Assembly (NCBI GenBank): GCA_000507305.1
Contig: DF240994.1
Span: 29,985 to 93,984 of the forward strand
DNA from: Breviolum minutum Mf 1.05b.01
Lineage: Eukaryota; Sar; Dinophyceae; Suessiales; Symbiodiniaceae
Direction: 5' to 3'
Length of the DNA: 64,000 nt
Position numbers and translations under genes: made by a program. The notes beneath the pieces were generated by a model that worked only from the letters and a program-made list of their open reading frames with translations, did not search any database and was not told where the DNA came from. Shown piece by piece: positions 54,237 to 64,000 of this stretch; the first letter of the stretch is position 1, and every line of letters starts with the position of its first letter.

Positions 54237-54658
54237 TTTCTGAAAATGGTCATCCAAGACTTCTCATTGCAGGACTCTCTTTCAGAGCTGAAGTGTAAAA
54301 TTTGTTGCCTGAGGAAAAAGGATGTTTGATTTACCCAAAACTGACCAACATTACATCAAATTTTCAGCTAGTGAGTAGTAAGGTGGGCCCAAAACAAACA
54401 GTTACAAGTAGGGTTAGTTATAATTCCACGTCTTAGTGGTGAAACAAGCTCAGTGAAACCCCATTTAGTTTTGGCCGTTTACATAGGCACTACCCATGTG
54501 AATCCATCAGCTGAATTGGCGGCCCGAATCATCCCTTGTAAGTTGGGATGACATGTTGGGTGTCATGTTTCCAAAGACATGTGCACAAACCGTATCCGTT
54601 TCAGTTTGCATATGTTTTCAGGGTCTAAGTCTGAAGTCAATGGCCACCGTAAAGAGTA

Positions 54659-54760
54659 CTAGGTGGTGGTTTCAAATAGGTTTTACTTTCATCCCTTTTT
54701 GGGGAAGATTCCCATTTTGACTAATATTTTTCAAAGGGGTTGGTTGCAACCACCAACTAG
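54659..54760. mobile_element. Fold-back element, family A copy 11
   Basis: CTAGGTGGTGGTTTCAAATA to GGTTGCAACCACCAACTAG, typical centre. Confidence 0.86.
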
Positions 54761-55901
54761 TGATGAACCATCACTCCTTCATTCAGTGCCGAAGTTTCTT
54801 CCCATTTCATGCCATCCAAGGATGACGCGTTCTTCCGTTATATCTGAACGAGGACGAGTACTCCCGCAACTCGTTGGCTTAGAGGCTTAGAGATTTGGTC
54901 GAAAAAACTTCAGGTTGCTTTGAGACGGTTTGATGTTTCGAGATGTGATGATAAGGTCGGCCCAAACTCCCGTGATTTCCTAATATAATAAGGGGATTGG
55001 TTGGAAAGGTGGTCATTCCCGGTACAAATCCAAGGGGTGATTCACATCGGAGGGGATGTTGACAGTCCGAATTTTCGCGTCATAATACGAGATGGTAATG
55101 ATAGGTATTTATATACCCATTATAAGTATTCCAATTAAAGGTTGAAAGACCATCCCCCCAAACATAGGGAGTTTTTTTTCACAAATCGCCGAGGTTGTAT
55201 TGCTTGGTTCATCCATCTATTTGGCATACCTGGCCCTCGGGCGAATGGCCTTGAATGAATGCTCACCTGGATGTTGATGCATTCGGCAGAGTGGCACTGG
55301 AAACCCTTAGAAAAAGTCGTGACATTGCAGAGGTGTCTTTATTTGTTTGTTGTTTGACCTACTATGCCACTATGCAAGTGGATGATGGTGGCATCATTTT
55401 TAAAGATGAACTCCGATTTCTCTCTGGTGTTTTTGTTGGTTTCACCCTGTTGCAATGAAAGGATATGGATTTGAAAACACGGATCCTCTCCTGAATTGCG
55501 GACAGTTGTGAAGTGCTCAAATTTATCCCAAAATTTGGGCTATTTGCTGATGAGTCGCAACGGCTACAAAAGTCAAAGGCGGGAGTTGTGCGGAGAGTCT
55601 TGGAGTGCTAGTGGGTGGTTTTGTGGCAAGCCTTAGATCATGAGCCAATCTCATCTTCTATGGTTTGAGTAGCTCTTAAGGAGTACTGCATTAAGTTTTT
55701 GCTGTGTATATAAAATGATATGAAATGTAGGATCAATTGGTGGTTCCCTCTTGACCTGTAATTCAAAGAAACACAGGATACTCATAGATGCTGATAGATA
55801 GGTATTCATGAAATCATACATTAGATGCTCATGGATAATATATGGATAATTGTGCATAGATATTCATAGATACTGATGGACTGATAGATGCTCATACTCA
55901 T
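54761..55901. other. Non-coding stretch, one doubtful short frame
   Basis: A plus-strand frame at 55255-55458 (with VALETLRKSRDIAEVSLFVC and DDGGIIFKDELRFLSGVFVG) is protein-like in composition but unrecognised. From 55780 there are repeated ATGCTCATAGATACTGATAG-type units. Confidence 0.35.
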
Positions 55902-56010
55902 CTTGGTGGTGTCTTCATTTTTTTTGTTTTACCCCGAAACCTTGGGGGAAATGATCCAATTTTACGGTTGTATATTTTTCATATGGGTTGGGGAAAAACC
56001 ACCGACCAGT
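55902..56010. mobile_element. Fold-back element, family A copy 12 (diverged)
   Basis: CTTGGTGGTGTCTTCATTT to GGGTTGGGGAAAAACCACCG...ACCAG. The centre ACCCCGAAACCTTGGGGGAA is recognisable. Confidence 0.7.
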
Positions 56011-56230
56011 CATAGAGTACAGTATAGCTAGCAGCTACATTTGTGTAGGCTTATGGAAGGAATCAATCCCGTTATACTAACCATCTCCAACTGTTCAAGC
56101 TTTGCATTCTCCTAAGTGCTGTTTGTTTCACACAAAGAGAAAGTGGTCAGGAATCATGGTGGTTTGCCCGGTGTTGATTTTACAGTTTCTTTCTTCTTCT
56201 TGGTTGTTATTGTTGGTTGTTGGTTTTTTG

Positions 56231-56246
56231 GTTGTGGTTGTTGTGG

Positions 56247-56280
<34 letters not shown>

Positions 56281-56296
56281 GGTTGTTGGTTGTTGG

Positions 56297-56348
<52 letters not shown>

Positions 56349-56350
56349 NG

Positions 56351-56406
<56 letters not shown>

Positions 56407-56409
56407 GGT
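56231..56409. repeat. Compound microsatellite (TTG)n-(GT)n-(TTG)n
   Basis: (TTG)n up to about 56296, (GT)n to 56348, a single N at 56349, then (TTG)n to about 56409. The N suggests an unresolved repeat length. Confidence 0.95.
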
Positions 56410-56488
56410 TGTTCTTCTTCTTTTTCTTGTTTCTCCCTGCTCATCCTAGCTCCTAAATAAAATGCTCTGCCTTCGTCTTCAACTCCGA

Positions 56489-56499
56489 GGTTCGAATCC
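56489..56499 (+). other. tRNA B-box-like motif
   Basis: GGTTCGAATCC is a perfect tRNA T-arm loop/B-box string, with TAGCTCCTAA about 40 bases upstream as a weak A-box. The T stem does not pair well, so this is not an intact tRNA. It could be a relic of a tRNA-derived SINE. Confidence 0.3.
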
Positions 56500-57378
56500 C
56501 ACGAGGTGCGACGCACTTCTTGGCCTTTGCCAATGGTCCAGGCTTGGCAGGTCATGGGTTTGCCAATGGTCCAACTTGGAGAATCATCCCAATGGATGTA
56601 AGTGGTGGTTAGGATCACCCCCCGTTTAGAAGGCGTTAAGTTCAGCCATTTGGAAGGGGAACGTTGCCCTACTTAGGGAACGAAAACTAAGCATGCTTAT
56701 CAACCAAACTGACTGGGATGATCGTCCAAGAAGGGCACTTCGCCGGATATTTTGAATATCACAAGAGAGATACCCTCCTAGAAACGAAGTCCCGTTTGGT
56801 GGGATATGTTAGTTGTCTGGAGGGCAATATGGTAGGCAACTTGTTGAAATTGATTGTTGATGGACAAAAATCCAACTCTGCTATTCATACAATAAATAAA
56901 TCGTAACAATCCCATGTTTACTATATGTTTTTTCATCAACCGAATGTCAAGATTGCCTTACAATTCCGGAAAAGCCTTGGTGCGATCTGGATCCTGTCAG
57001 CCACCTTTACGGAGAAATTTAATCATGTTTGATAGCAACATACCTCCGTGACGCCAAACGAAAGGGATCCATTTCGCATTCCCATCCGCTACTGTTTTAT
57101 TTTTTTCCGGATGAACTAGTCAATAAAAAAAGCAACTGAAAAAAACAGTTGTTTTTTGCCAAACGTTGAAACCAAAGTTGCATATATAAATCTCAATTTT
57201 AAACATAACTTTCAACCTGAAACTTCTTTCAAAACGGGCGAAAGCATGTTGTCTTCATCCCACCCTTCACGGATGTTGCAGGTGTCAATGGATCAGAACC
57301 AGTGGCGACCTTGAGGTGAATATCTCACAGGGGCTGGAGGGTGATACCCAATCTTTGGTGGTGGTTTTGCAAGATATT

Positions 57379-57476
57379 CTGGTTGGTGGTTTCAAATATT
57401 TTTTATGTTCACCCCCATTTGGGGAAGATTCCCATTTTGACTAATATTTTTCAAATGGGTTGAAACCACCAACTAG
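57379..57476. mobile_element. Fold-back element, family A copy 13
   Basis: CTGGTTGGTGGTTTCAAAT to GGGTTGAAACCACCAACTAG. It is directly followed by copy 14. Confidence 0.88.
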
Positions 57477-57571
57477 TATTTTTTGCATGTTCACCTCCGA
57501 AACTTTGGAGAAATGATCCAATTTGACAATTGTTTTTTTTTCAAAAGGGTTGAATTGAAACCACCACCTAG
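57477..57571. mobile_element. Fold-back element, family A copy 14 (abutting, left end lost)
   Basis: Begins in the family centre (GCATGTTCACC...TTTGGAGAAATGATCCAATT) and ends TTGAAACCACCACCTAG. The missing left terminus means copy 13 was inserted in, or recombined with, this one. Confidence 0.8.
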
Positions 57572-59816
57572 TAGCCAATCTTTTGTTGGATCGTTTTGTT
57601 TCAATTGATATTTTGTTTAACGATTTTACCCGGTGCTTCTGTAGATCATCCAAAGTGACCGAGACCCCCAACTCTATGTCATATTCATTGTGACCACATA
57701 TGTCAGATGTCATTCCATCCATGTCAAGGGACGCTCCTCATGTGGAGGGTGTACTCTTTGTTTTTTCGGTTTTTTCTTTTTTTTGAGGGGGGGCTGCTGA
57801 AACATAGTTTCATTCAATTTGTCGCTTGCCTTTTGTTTTCTTTTTTCGGGTAGCGGTGGTGAGTCGGTGAAATTGGTGTATAACTTTCTACATATGTATC
57901 CTACACTTTTATATTATTTTTAATATAAACATTATGTTCAAGTATGTTTATACATACTGTACATGTATTTAATACACAAAGAATTGATAATGTCTAGTTA
58001 TCATACATAAAGAATCATAAAGAGATGTATAGTACGCACTGATATCAACTGACTATAGTAAGAGATCCCTTTTGACTGCGATGACCATGCGGTCAAATGC
58101 AGTTCAGAATAATTCAGGGCACACTCCTTAAAAAGACGGAAATAGGGATATGATGGCGAGCCAGTCCCATTCCTTTGTGGTAGATTATGTACAAAGCCGG
58201 CAGATATCAACCAATGCATGGAACTTGTGCTATTTCAAGTCGTAGTCAAGCATGTTGAAACCCACACTTGTTGAACACCTTCACGCCACAAGAGCCACGG
58301 AGACAGGTTTCACGATTTGCAGCCGCCAAACCTGATGCCAACATCCATGGTAGTTCCTTGGTCGTTGAAGGTCATTGGAGGTTTCTGTTGTGTTGCCATG
58401 CTTTAAAGCATCCTTGCTGAAGTCCCCAACTTCAAATCAAGGGAGTTATGTCGAAAAGAAACTTCAACCTTTTTTTGTGAAGTTCCAAACGTTAAGTATC
58501 TTGTGAAACAATCGAGTTCAAGATCCTTTTCGAAATGGATATACTATGATGTATGCGTTCGAAGTAGAAAAACGTCCGTTTTTATTCTTTAAAGTAGCTT
58601 GCTTTAAGGAAACCACAAGCTTTTGTCGCTTCAAACAGCCGGTGTTCGGTGGTTTTCCTGAAGAATAAGGGGCCGTCGCTTTATGGTATAGATATTTATT
58701 TGGTTTCTGTTTAAATAAACAGCATGGTATATCTATCCTGAGTATATTGTATCTAAGGATATGGACCTTTCACATTGAGACTTTTTTTGTTTTTTTAGAG
58801 TTTCCCATCACACAAGGCGGCAGACTTCAGTGAGTTTGCAGGTGGGGATGCGATGGGAAGAGGAGAATTTGGTGGTGAATACCATCAGAACCAAAGGTCT
58901 TGGTTTCATGATGATACCATACCTGTGTCAGAAGACATGTTCAAATCATAATGTTTGACCTCCTAGTGAGAAGAGCAAAACAAAACAAACAAATGCAAAT
59001 AAGCATTTAGTCGTCATTTAGGGGAGATTTACATACCTTCGCCCACTATCATTATTGCCACTCTGGATATGCCTAAAGTTTCAGATTTGTTTGAAGTTTT
59101 TTTGCTTGGACAAAGGGTTGTCACTTCAGGTAAAGTTAGATGTCAAGAGATGTGGGCTTCACAAGAGGGGGAATCTATAAAAAGGTGACATGTCTATATG
59201 TATGGCAATGCACGTAGGTAGAATTTGTAAATGTACATTGCCCATATTTTTCTGATACTCCCCTCCCTCCCAGTAGCAGTCAGAGAGTTCCATGAGTTGA
59301 CACTTGTGACCTTCAAAGGTCCCGGGAAATGCGCCGAAGAACAAATGCTTGGTTTAGGATTGAGGGATTGTTTTGCTGAAAATTCAGGTTGTTCTGCTTG
59401 CCTTGACCCTTGAGAAGATGATATGAAATCTGTACATTTCCAGTACACCTTCTGAGCCATGGAGATTTTAAACTCAGAAGCACTCTCAACCTACATGACC
59501 CCCAAAAAAGAGTCAATTAATCAGATGTGGCAAGTATTTTCCATCCCATTTCAATGGCAATTTTTGATGTTCCACTTCTTTAGAGATGTTTTTGTTCATC
59601 AATATTAAATTCGCCAACTCGAATGAGGTTCGGAAGTTTCATTTTTGGAACTCAGGATTTCCTCCACGAAACGAAAAATAAAGAAACGCCCAGATGGCAG
59701 TATGTCGTTCTCCTTCTCCTTTGAACCCGGTAGATGTGAAGCTGAGAGTGTCTCGGCAGTTCGTGTTTGGGATTGGTGCTTTCCTGAAAGATGGTGGTTT
59801 AACGGTTAACGATGCA
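57572..59816. other. Non-coding stretch, nothing recognised
   Basis: Short frames only. A short palindromic run ATTTGGTTTCTGTTTAAATAAACAG lies near 58697. No family member seen. Confidence 0.4.
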
Positions 59817-59931
59817 CCAGGTGGTGGTTTCAGATATCTTTTATGTTCACCCCTATTTGGGGAAATGATGCAAAGTGACTACACTAATATTTTGCAACGG
59901 GGTTGAAACCACCAACTAGTGTAACGATGCA
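59807..59931. mobile_element. Fold-back element, family A copy 15, with 10-bp target duplication
   Basis: TAACGATGCA flanks the element exactly at 59807-59816 and 59922-59931. The element in between (59817-59921) starts CCAGGTGGTGGTTTCAG and ends ACCACCAACTAGTG. This is the clearest evidence in the window that family A moves by insertion. Confidence 0.9.
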
Positions 59932-60202
59932 TCTTTCAGAGAGAAAACTCATTGGAAAACCCCGCATTTGGTTCCAGAGAAGCTGAGCTCTATAGATGTA
60001 AATTGTGTAGGTGTACTACGTATTGTATGTAGGGTGTGATTGGACATGTGACATGGCCCCCAAAAACATATGTTTTCGAGTTCAGTGCTACTTTTTTTTT
60101 TTCGAAAAAATCATGGCACGTATATGGACCCTGTTTTGATCTAAAGATGTTTTACGACTTCAACAGCTTCACGTATCGGCCATGTGTGGATCCTATGAAA
60201 AT

Positions 60203-60300
60203 CTGGGTGGTGGTTTCAAATATGGTTTTATTTTCACCCCTATTTGCGGAAGATTCCCATTTTGACTAATATGTTTCAAAGGGGTTGAACCACCAACTAG
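60203..60300. mobile_element. Fold-back element, family A copy 16
   Basis: CTGGGTGGTGGTTTCAAAT to GGGGTTGAACCACCAACTAG. AAAT on both sides, possibly a short duplication. Confidence 0.86.
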
Positions 60301-61726
60301 AAATGGTTTGCCCGAGACAAGCCTAAATTCAGGTTTGGGACCTACCGTACCAAAGGGGTTTTACCCGGGCGAAGTCGGTAGAAAGCATTAAGTTGAAGAT
60401 GCCGAGGTCGGCATTTGCAATACTTGGCTCCAAGGAATTTTATGAACAACATTCAGACCCAAGCATTTGAGGAAAGGTTTCAACCGCCTTTGAATACCTC
60501 AAGTATTTGTGACATTTTTCTTTGGTATATGCATCTCCAGTCTGTTGATAGCTCAACCAAGGAGTGTTCCTACCCAAACCCCGGCAGCCTTGAGGTTTCG
60601 ATTGTGATGCCGGAAGCACTTATGCCATGCCCCCAGAAGGGTGGCTGGTTTGTGGGTTTGGAAGTGACAAGCAGATATGAACAGGATCAAGAACCGCCAT
60701 GTTTTGCGACAAGTTGGGGGGTCTTAGAAAAATCAATCAGAAATCCTGGGTTCAGCCTTTGAATATTCCATGATGTTCAGAAATCAGGAAGGTTTGTTTG
60801 TCCTTTCAATAAGTCACATTTTCAAATTGATATGCCAAAAGTAAGCGCCTAGACCTTCAGAAAAACTTCAATCGCAAAGCTTTGATTCAAGGTTCACCAT
60901 ATCAAAGGTACCAGATTGTTTGTAAGCAAGCCATGAATAAAAACAACAAGTGTAGCCACTCAAGTCAGGAGTTGACTAGGTTTTATTCTGCAAATCGCTA
61001 AAACTGAATGCCTGAGAGAATGATTCCTCAAATATTCAGGCAGTTGTTTTTTGAAGTTGATGGGATGGAAGTGATCTAGCAGAAATTCCAAAAAAGATCC
61101 AAAAAGCAGTCTCAGGAGGACAAATCTGTATACAGCCTAGAAAAGTCAAGAGTCGGCAACGGATTTTCCTTTCAACTAGGGGAATTATTCGATCAGTCTG
61201 AGATCTGATCGACAGGAATCCACTTTGGTTTCAAACAAAGTATCCTCCCAAGCAATATGTGTTCAATAAAGCAATATGCTGCTTTATACAAGCACCTCCT
61301 GATTGATTTGCCAGAAATCCCCAGTTATTTGCAATCTTTTTCCAGAAATCCAAATCATTCCAAACCTGCCGGTATCCGAATCCTTGCAACCCACCAACCA
61401 CACCGGCCCCCTTCCAGGCACTGTATTGGACCAACGGTGGAAAGAAATGGGGAGAAGCTCTATGGACTTCAGAGGTAGGGTGAAGTTCCCGAAACCATGT
61501 TCTTTTGCATTTTTCTTGATGGATTTGTTTCGGGAAAAATTCAGTACCGTCCAGTCCGGCACGAAAAACAGTGTGCAGATGATTTAGATGGTTTCCTTTA
61601 ATGTGCTTTTGCTGGATATGCTTCACTTTATCCAAGTGCCCAATATGAGCTGCACTGGCGTGCAAATTGTGACCCCCTTGTTTGATCTGTATCCATGTTG
61701 TTTGAAGGATGATGAGTATAGTCTGA
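60301..61726. other. Non-coding stretch, doubtful short frames
   Basis: The 115-residue plus frame at 60415-60762 and the 175-residue minus frame at 61231-61758 have no recognised domain. Confidence 0.35.
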
Positions 61727-61814
61727 GTACACCCCTGAAAATTAACATGGAACCCCAAAATTGGTGGTTTCCAGATGTTTCTCCTTTTCCAAAGGGGGTA
61801 TGTTCAGGGTGTAG
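61727..61814. repeat. Family G element, copy 5
   Basis: GTACACCCCTGAAAATTAAC...ATGGAAC at the left and GTTCAGGGTGTA at the right. Confidence 0.75.
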
Positions 61815-61946
61815 GTGATCTTCAGACACTCATTGGTTAGTCCGTAAACACCATCAACTCCTGAAACCCCACTTGGCCTACTGTAAATGTCTCTCCACCT
61901 GGCAGTTTTATGCCATCAATACATAGATCAACTTCGAAAGTTGACA

Positions 61947-62052
61947 TGTCAAATGCTCCGACTCATGTACTGTACCTACATGTATGGCGTATAAATTTGA
62001 TGGGAAATTCATGTAGGTAGATATGTTTGTCAGTCCCATGAAGCATTTGACA
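61947..62052. repeat. Fold-back element, family D copy 5
   Basis: TGTCAAATGCTCCGACTCAT...GTACCTACATG at the left is answered by CATGTAGGTAGATATG... and CCATGAAGCATTTGACA at the right. Confidence 0.75.
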
Positions 62053-62271
62053 TAGCAACTTCAACAACCAGTGGGTTAAGCGTATTCCCAGCTTCAGGAG
62101 AAGGTCACCACCGCTGTCACCACTATTGTCACATCAACGCGTCCAGCATTTGCACGTGGTCTCATGGTGTGGAAACCAAGCAGTGAAAGTGAATGGATAT
62201 GGATGTCTTTGTACAACATCTGGTGAATCAATTGAGGTATGAAACTGACTGAGCCAATGGCCAACCTTTAA

Positions 62272-62376
62272 CTAGGTGGTGGTTTCAAATATGTTGTATT
62301 TTCACCGCTATTTGGGGAAGATAAACCCATTTTGACTAATAATGTGTTTCAATTGGATTGGTTCAACCACCACCTA
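62272..62376. mobile_element. Fold-back element, family A copy 17
   Basis: CTAGGTGGTGGTTTCAAAT to GGTTCAACCACCACCTAT. Confidence 0.85.
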
Positions 62377-62811
62377 TACTTAAACGTTTGGAGATTACCA
62401 TATATTTTATAGGAAAAAACGAGACAACTCAAACGTCAAAAACTTTCATCCAGTCCTTTGGCTGCGATATTTTCCTAGAACCCAAATGGGGCCCCTTGTT
62501 TTGATTGGAATTTCGACCTTGTTTTGGAGGGTGAAAAACTACCAAAATAGAGGACAAACAGGTTCCAGGATGTTATTGTGCAATTGAGTTTTTTTTTTCT
62601 CAAGGATTTGACCGAATTCGTGGCTGAAGGGGGTAAGCTGACAATGGGTTGATGAAAAAAACATATGAATTATATAGTTGTACTTCTCATGTAGGATCAA
62701 AAAAAATGCGAGATTTGTGTGAAATTTAGTCTTTTGAATCATCCATCTAAGGGGTCAAGGATTTCGAGCCACACGCAAGTGGATGGGTGTGTTTTCTCGT
62801 GAAACTATTGA

Positions 62812-62912
62812 ACCCATAGGATCCATGTATCCACATCTACCAATAATAAAAAATCAAGTATACATGTAGGCAAATACACCTACATCCCATGGATTTGATA
62901 GATTCTATGGGC
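62812..62912. repeat. Fold-back element, family D copy 6 (diverged)
   Basis: CCCATAGGATCCATGTATCC at the left and CCCATGGATTTGATAGATTC...TATGGG at the right, with CATGTAGGCAAATACACC inside. Confidence 0.65.
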
Positions 62913-63369
62913 CCTATGGATCTCTGACAACTTCGGGGGGTGTTGAGAGCTGCTCCTTGAAGTCTTCGCAGCCAAACACTACATCCAAAGGTGCCATTTA
63001 CAACAGGACTATCTCGACTTTAACATTTGAGAATACCTTTAAAAGCCATGAAAACATCATGAAAACCATGTGTTGTGACCCACCTTCCCAAGTGGGATGA
63101 TCATCCAAGTAGTGTCTAAAGTGCTGCACGAGGTGGTGGCTCGAAATCCTCAAGGAGAGATGGAAGTTGGACCCACAGCACCGTTTGGGAACTCAGATAA
63201 GATGTGAGCAATGAAAAAAACGGGCCCCTAGTTGTTTAGGGGATTACTGTATGCTACCCAGTTATATATGGGATAACTACCATCAACAATGGGATAAACT
63301 ACCATCAACATCCATCAACAACAGTTGTTATCCGGGTTTACAGGGGTCTGATCAAAGTATATTACTAAT

Positions 63370-63470
63370 TTAGTGGTGGTTTCAAACTTTTTTTTTTCAT
63401 CCCTACCCGGGGAAATGATCCAATTTGCCGAGCATATTTTTCAAATGGGTTGGTTCAACCACCACCTAGT
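63370..63470. mobile_element. Fold-back element, family A copy 18
   Basis: TAGTGGTGGTTTCAAAC at the left, a T run, then GGGTTGGTTCAACCACCACC...TAG at the right. TTTAG is present on both flanks. Confidence 0.84.
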
Positions 63471-64000
63471 TTAGTTTGTTTAGGGTATATAGGGGATGGA
63501 ATACTACGCAGTTACAACCAGGATTCAACCATGGATCCCTATAAAACAACCAGGATTCAATGGAAAGTAAGGCTGGGTTTTTTCGTGGCTCATATGATTT
63601 CCTACAGAGACTACTTGTTTGGGCTCAGAAAGAATTGGAAGGATCCAACTGGAAGAAAAGATTGACAACAATGCAAAGATTGACAAAAATGGGTTGCGTT
63701 TACACCCAGTAAATTCCCGAAATTTCGAGACGTTTGGTTGTGACTATAGGCATATTAGATGCCTTTATATTTTTTTCGTGTGAGGTAGTGGCCCCCATGA
63801 GTGGATTTCGTGGGGTAGATTTTAGAAAGTATTGCAGGAATGCATTGTTGTCCAATCTACAAGATAATACCACTTTTGAAATTCCATAGCCATATTCAAT
63901 AAGATACTCTAATCATATTTTTTACCCATGGATCTTGGATTCCTGTCATTTTTAAGGCTTCCAATCCGAAAAAACATGGAAGAAGAGGAATAAAAATCAC
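63471..64000. other. Right end of the window, family K repeat then nothing recognised
   Basis: 63533-63592 is family K copy 3 (GGATCCCTATAAAACAACCA...GGATTCAATGGAAAG...TTTTTTCGTGGCTC). The rest has no recognised feature. Confidence 0.5.

Noticed and set aside
56102-56618. Open frames with poly-V, poly-L, poly-C or poly-T
   Set aside because: Translations of the compound microsatellite; not coding.
1-64000. Bacterial features (operons, ribosome-binding sites, CRISPR, IS elements)
   Set aside because: None seen; gene density, simple repeats, fold-back elements and the LINE indicate a eukaryotic nuclear genome.

Overview
The window looks like nuclear DNA of a dinoflagellate, probably Symbiodiniaceae-like. 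The grounds are indirect: a giant non-LTR retrotransposon whose 5' end matches the 3' end of the dinoflagellate trans-spliced leader, a cytosine methyltransferase carried inside that retrotransposon, very sparse coding, and many short fold-back repeats. No bacterial or organellar features were seen. One assembly gap lies near the left edge (59-443).

The only confidently coding part is 24905-36180, an apparently full-length LINE-type element of about 11.3 kb. It is bounded by a 15-bp target-site duplication (CCCTGTGATATTGGG at 24890-24904 and 36181-36195) and ends in a short A tail. In order it holds: a ~60-nt 5' UTR starting with a spliced-leader relic; ORF1, a C5 cytosine DNA methyltransferase with motifs I, IV, VI, VIII, IX and X; ORF2, with a possible ubiquitin-like region; ORF3, with a second such region and a long C-terminal coiled coil with a basic tail, like a LINE ORF1p; and ORF4, the polyprotein. 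ORF4 runs through an unassigned Cys-rich region, a hydrophobic stretch ending in a 2A-like NPGP, an endonuclease (EEP), a reverse transcriptase, a zinc-binding CCHC and an RNase H. ORF1, ORF2 and ORF3 are joined by frame changes. ORF3 and ORF4 share one frame and are separated only by TGA-CTA, a known leaky stop context.

Everything outside the element is gene-poor. It carries at least ten families of short fold-back (inverted-repeat) elements of about 80-170 bp. The commonest (family A, 18 copies) has termini close to CTAGGTGGTGGTTTCAAA / TTGAAACCACCAACTAG. One copy has a clear 10-bp duplication and another interrupts a different repeat, so the family was mobile. Several families have GT near the left end and AG at the right end, so some copies could be introner-like, which is a hypothesis only. 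A few short stretches look like possible exons of spliced genes, at low confidence. Microsatellites, AT-rich tracts and small tandem duplications make up much of the rest.

The element probably works as one unit: trans-spliced mRNA, methyltransferase made first, ORF2/ORF3 RNA-binding proteins, and the EN-RT-RNase H enzyme made by stop readthrough or 2A-type skipping, then target-primed insertion. The expression mechanisms are inferred. The domains, the duplication and the reading-frame layout are read directly from the sequence.
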